From NCBI GenBank assembly GCA_023426145.1, contig JAFABG010000030.1:30075-94074 (forward strand): DNA of 64,000 nucleotides. The letters run 5' to 3'. Below the pieces are notes generated by a model. That model was not told where the DNA came from, made no database searches, and was given only the letters and a program-made list of their open reading frames with translations. A program made the position numbers and the translations under genes. Below are positions 62,552 to 64,000 of the stretch, one piece after another; positions within the stretch are counted from its first letter, which is position 1; each line of letters begins with the position of its first letter. The stretch comes from Bacteroidota bacterium. Its GTDB lineage: Bacteria > Bacteroidota > Bacteroidia > Bacteroidales > Bacteroidaceae.

Positions 62552-62588
62552 TATTTAATACAAATTAGTCTGCTACAATGAACAAGAA

Positions 62589-62651
62589 ATGAATCAAGCC
62601 TTTATGCTTTTACTTGTGGCAGTAGTTTGTCTTACTCTCTCTTCAAAATAG
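62589..62651 (+). CDS. Possible 20-residue hydrophobic peptide
   Basis: ATG at 62589 opens a frame that reads MNQAFMLLLVAVVCLTLSSK and stops at 62649-62651. The composition is that of a single membrane helix. It is preceded by a four-codon frame (62578-62592) whose stop overlaps its start. It lies in the leader of the VOC gene and might be a membrane peptide or a leader peptide; chance is also possible. Confidence 0.3.
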   Translation: MNQAFMLLLVAVVCLTLSSK

Positions 62652-62682
62652 TTCTAATAAATTTAATATAAACAGTAACAAT

Positions 62683-63060
62683 ATGAAAAGAGTAACAGGA
62701 ATTGGAGGTCTATTCTTCAAATGTAAAGACCCCCAAAAAACAACAGAGTGGTATCAGAAGCATCTAGGCTTAGAGACAAACCCCTACGGTGCAACTTTTG
62801 AATGGTTTGAAGATGGCGAAAAAACGAAGAAAACACAAACTCAATGGACGCCTTTTCCGAAAGATAGTGACTATTTTGGCTCCCCCGAACAAGAGTATAT
62901 GATTAATTACAGAGTTGAAAATTTAGAAAAGCTGGTAGAAGAGCTTCAAAAAGAAGGCGTAACCATTGTGGACGAAATCGAAAGCTTTGATTATGGTAAA
63001 TTTGTTCATATTCTGGATGCAGAAGGCAATAAAGTTCAATTATGGGAACCTGCTGATTGA
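62683..63060 (+). CDS. VOC-family (glyoxalase/bleomycin-resistance fold) protein
   Basis: 125 residues, typical for a single vicinal-oxygen-chelate module, which dimerises. The start GIGGLFFKCKDPQKTTEWYQKHLG (two halves) matches the VOC strand-helix pattern with metal or substrate residues, and the end FVHILDAEGNKVQLWEP carries the final strand with Glu. The reaction is unknown: glyoxalases, dioxygenases and resistance proteins share this fold. An inverted repeat at 63108-63143 follows its stop codon. Confidence 0.85.
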   Translation: MKRVTGIGGLFFKCKDPQKTTEWYQKHLGLETNPYGATFEWFEDGEKTKKTQTQWTPFPKDSDYFGSPEQEYMINYRVENLEKLVEELQKEGVTIVDEIESFDYGKFVHILDAEGNKVQLWEPAD

Positions 63061-63107
63061 ACTTAAATAACCTGCAATAGCTGTAAGTGGATTTATATAC
63101 AAATAGT

Positions 63108-63143
63108 GGATTCTCCAGTCTTCAATAATGTACTGGGGAATCC
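63108..63143. repeat. Inverted repeat after the VOC gene
   Basis: Arms 63108-63119 and 63132-63143 pair over 12 bases with one G:U-type position. A run of A, not T, follows on the plus strand, so it is not a classical terminator in the VOC direction. Confidence 0.5.
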
Positions 63144-63304
63144 AAAAAAACATCACTCGGATGAAGCAATATAAAAGAATACTCTAAATTTAACACTTTA
63201 TCGCTATATTATTATTAATCAGACAAATAATTTAGTATTTATATCGAACTCACGTTATATTATTCTTATATTTACCACATTATTAACCTTTTAAATCAAT
63301 TCTT

Positions 63305-63535
63305 ATGGATTTCTTTATTGGACAAATTATTTGGGTCGCTTACAATTTTGAGATCAACGGCTTCATGTTGTGCGACGGTAGATCACTCCCAATTATGCAA
63401 TATCAAGCATTGTTTTCCTTACTAGGGACAAAGTATGGAGGTGATGGAAGAACAGTTTTTAACTTACCAAATTTAACCACCGAATCAGGGTCATACCAAA
63501 TTTGTATAAATGGTATTTACCCAGCACGTAATTAA
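63305..63535 (+). CDS. Short phage-tail-collar-type protein
   Basis: 76 residues. The N-terminal half is a tail-collar domain (MdpB/Microcystin-dependent type): FIGQIIWVAYNFEINGFMLC followed by DGRSLPIMQYQALFSLLGTKYGGDGRTVFNLPNL (given in two pieces). The end SYQICINGIYPARN matches the C-terminal motif of much longer tail-collar proteins (about 170-180 residues). The middle region is missing, so this is either a natural short form or the product of an internal deletion. It stands alone with a terminator at 63541. Confidence 0.75.
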   Translation: MDFFIGQIIWVAYNFEINGFMLCDGRSLPIMQYQALFSLLGTKYGGDGRTVFNLPNLTTESGSYQICINGIYPARN

Positions 63536-63540
63536 GATAA

Positions 63541-63578
63541 GCATAAAGAGAGGGCTATAAATAGCCCTCTCTTTATGC
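63541..63578 (+). terminator. Terminator after the tail-collar gene
   Basis: Arms 63541-63558 and 63561-63578 pair perfectly over 18 bases around a two-base loop; no long T-run follows, but the stem alone is strong. Confidence 0.75.
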
Positions 63579-63681
63579 TCTATATAGCAAGTAAAACGGT
63601 AACAAAATTAAGCTATAAAAAGGAACAATTAAATAGCCGGTCCTTAAAAAGTCATTAAAGCCAACTCAATCTTCCCCATCT

Positions 63682-64000
63682 TTGTTTTCATCTCTGGATG
63701 ATTTACTGAACCAGCAGCACCCTTTGCACAAACTCTCGCACAAGATAAACTGGCGAGTGTTTGAAGAGGCATTTGCTCCTCTTTACTGCGCAGATAATGG
63801 TCGTCAGGCTAAACCGATTCGTTTGATGTGTGGGTTACTGATTCTCAAACATCTGCGCAACCTCTCTGATGAGTCCGTTGTGGAACAATGGAGTGAGAAT
63901 GCCTACTTTCAATATTTCTGCGGCATGCATGAATTTGTGCCTTCGTTTCCCTGCAATTCATCTGAACTAGTCCATTTTCGCAAACGGATAGGTGAAAAAG
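63682..64000 (+). mobile_element. IS5-like transposase, 5' part (cut by window end)
   Basis: An open frame runs from 63637 to the window end and reads LDDLLNQQHPLHKLSHKINW, then FEEAFAPLYCADNGRQAKPI, LMCGLLILKHLRNLSDE and VHFRKRIGE. These are hallmarks of the N-terminal (DUF772) part of IS5-type DDE transposases of Bacteroides. No ATG lies in the open stretch before the conserved part; the best in-frame start is TTG at 63682. The IS left end is probably near 63600-63640 but inverted repeats cannot be confirmed without the right end. Confidence 0.8.

Larger units (their letters stand above)
62350..62682. other. 333-bp intergenic region with divergent promoters
   Basis: Holds the minus-strand -7 box (62370), two plus-strand -7 boxes (62518-62525 TAACTTTG; 62544-62551 TACATTTG with TTTG 18 bp before) and a 20-codon open frame at 62589-62651. 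The rest is AT-rich. Confidence 0.6.

Noticed and set aside
63108..63143. Terminator for the VOC gene
   Set aside because: A-run, not T-run, follows in that direction, so it is listed only as an inverted repeat.
63644..63691. 15-codon minus-strand frame near the transposase start
   Set aside because: Too short, overlaps the transposase frame and has no promoter.

Overview
The window looks like chromosomal DNA of a Bacteroidales gut commensal, most likely Bacteroides. The reasons are a SusC/SusD pair, many N-terminal lipobox sequences, promoters of the Bacteroides form TTTG-N(18-20)-TAnnTTTG, LytS/LytTR-type signalling, DUF5686, DUF4251 and DUF4492 proteins, and a DUF4492-cydA-cydB operon. 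Composition is moderately AT-rich. It is most AT-rich at the left edge, which holds accessory DNA.

Layout. 1-5800: the last codons of an unknown gene, a large NACHT/STAND-type NTPase on the minus strand, then about 1.5 kb of decayed DNA containing frameshifted remnants that resemble a VirE/DUF3987-type protein. 5.8-12.0 kb: a flavodoxin plus double [4Fe-4S] protein, four lineage-specific lipoproteins and a lipoprotein metallophosphoesterase. 12.1-17.2 kb: a membrane-embedded AraC-type regulator, an Oar-like TonB-dependent receptor and an NAD(P)-binding protein. 17.4-33.9 kb: a complete alginate utilisation locus on the minus strand (SusC, SusD, TIG lipoprotein, PL6, PL17, KdgF-like cupin, hexuronate MFS transporter, DEH reductase-like SDR, esterase, jelly-roll lyase). 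It is faced by a divergent FadR-type GntR regulator, and a 32-bp palindrome overlaps the susC promoter. 34.1-52.1 kb: housekeeping genes (map, rmuC, nhaA, a second antiporter, lepA, MATE, an OmpA-like lipoprotein, mtgA, a TRIC-type channel, a WecB-like protein, DUF5686, rarA, a 2-hydroxyacid dehydrogenase). 52.2-55.2 kb: cytochrome bd oxidase. 55.4-61.9 kb: a TolC/MacA/MacB-type export system followed by its histidine kinase and LytTR regulator. 61.9-64 kb: a candidate small RNA, a small unknown gene, a VOC protein, a short tail-collar protein and the start of an IS5-like transposase cut by the window end.

How the genes work together. In the alginate locus, the SusC/SusD/TIG proteins would bind and import oligosaccharides. 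PL6, PL17 and the jelly-roll lyase would cut them to unsaturated monouronate, the cupin would linearise that to DEH, and the SDR would reduce DEH to KDG. KDG kinase and KDPG aldolase are not in the window. The efflux genes and the LytS/LytTR pair form one run on the plus strand and probably one response unit.

Most worth a second look: the NACHT-type NTPase beside decayed DNA; three ATAGT-N3-ACTAT palindromes at exact 22-bp steps before map-rmuC; a 15-bp direct repeat at a 22-bp step before the membrane AraC regulator; the nested palindrome at the alginate susC promoter; a promoter-to-terminator unit without an ORF at 61961-62085 (candidate sRNA); a WecB homologue lacking two catalytic residues; and a nonsense codon splitting an esterase. 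I found no CRISPR array, rRNA or tRNA. All assignments come from reading motifs by eye, without database searches.
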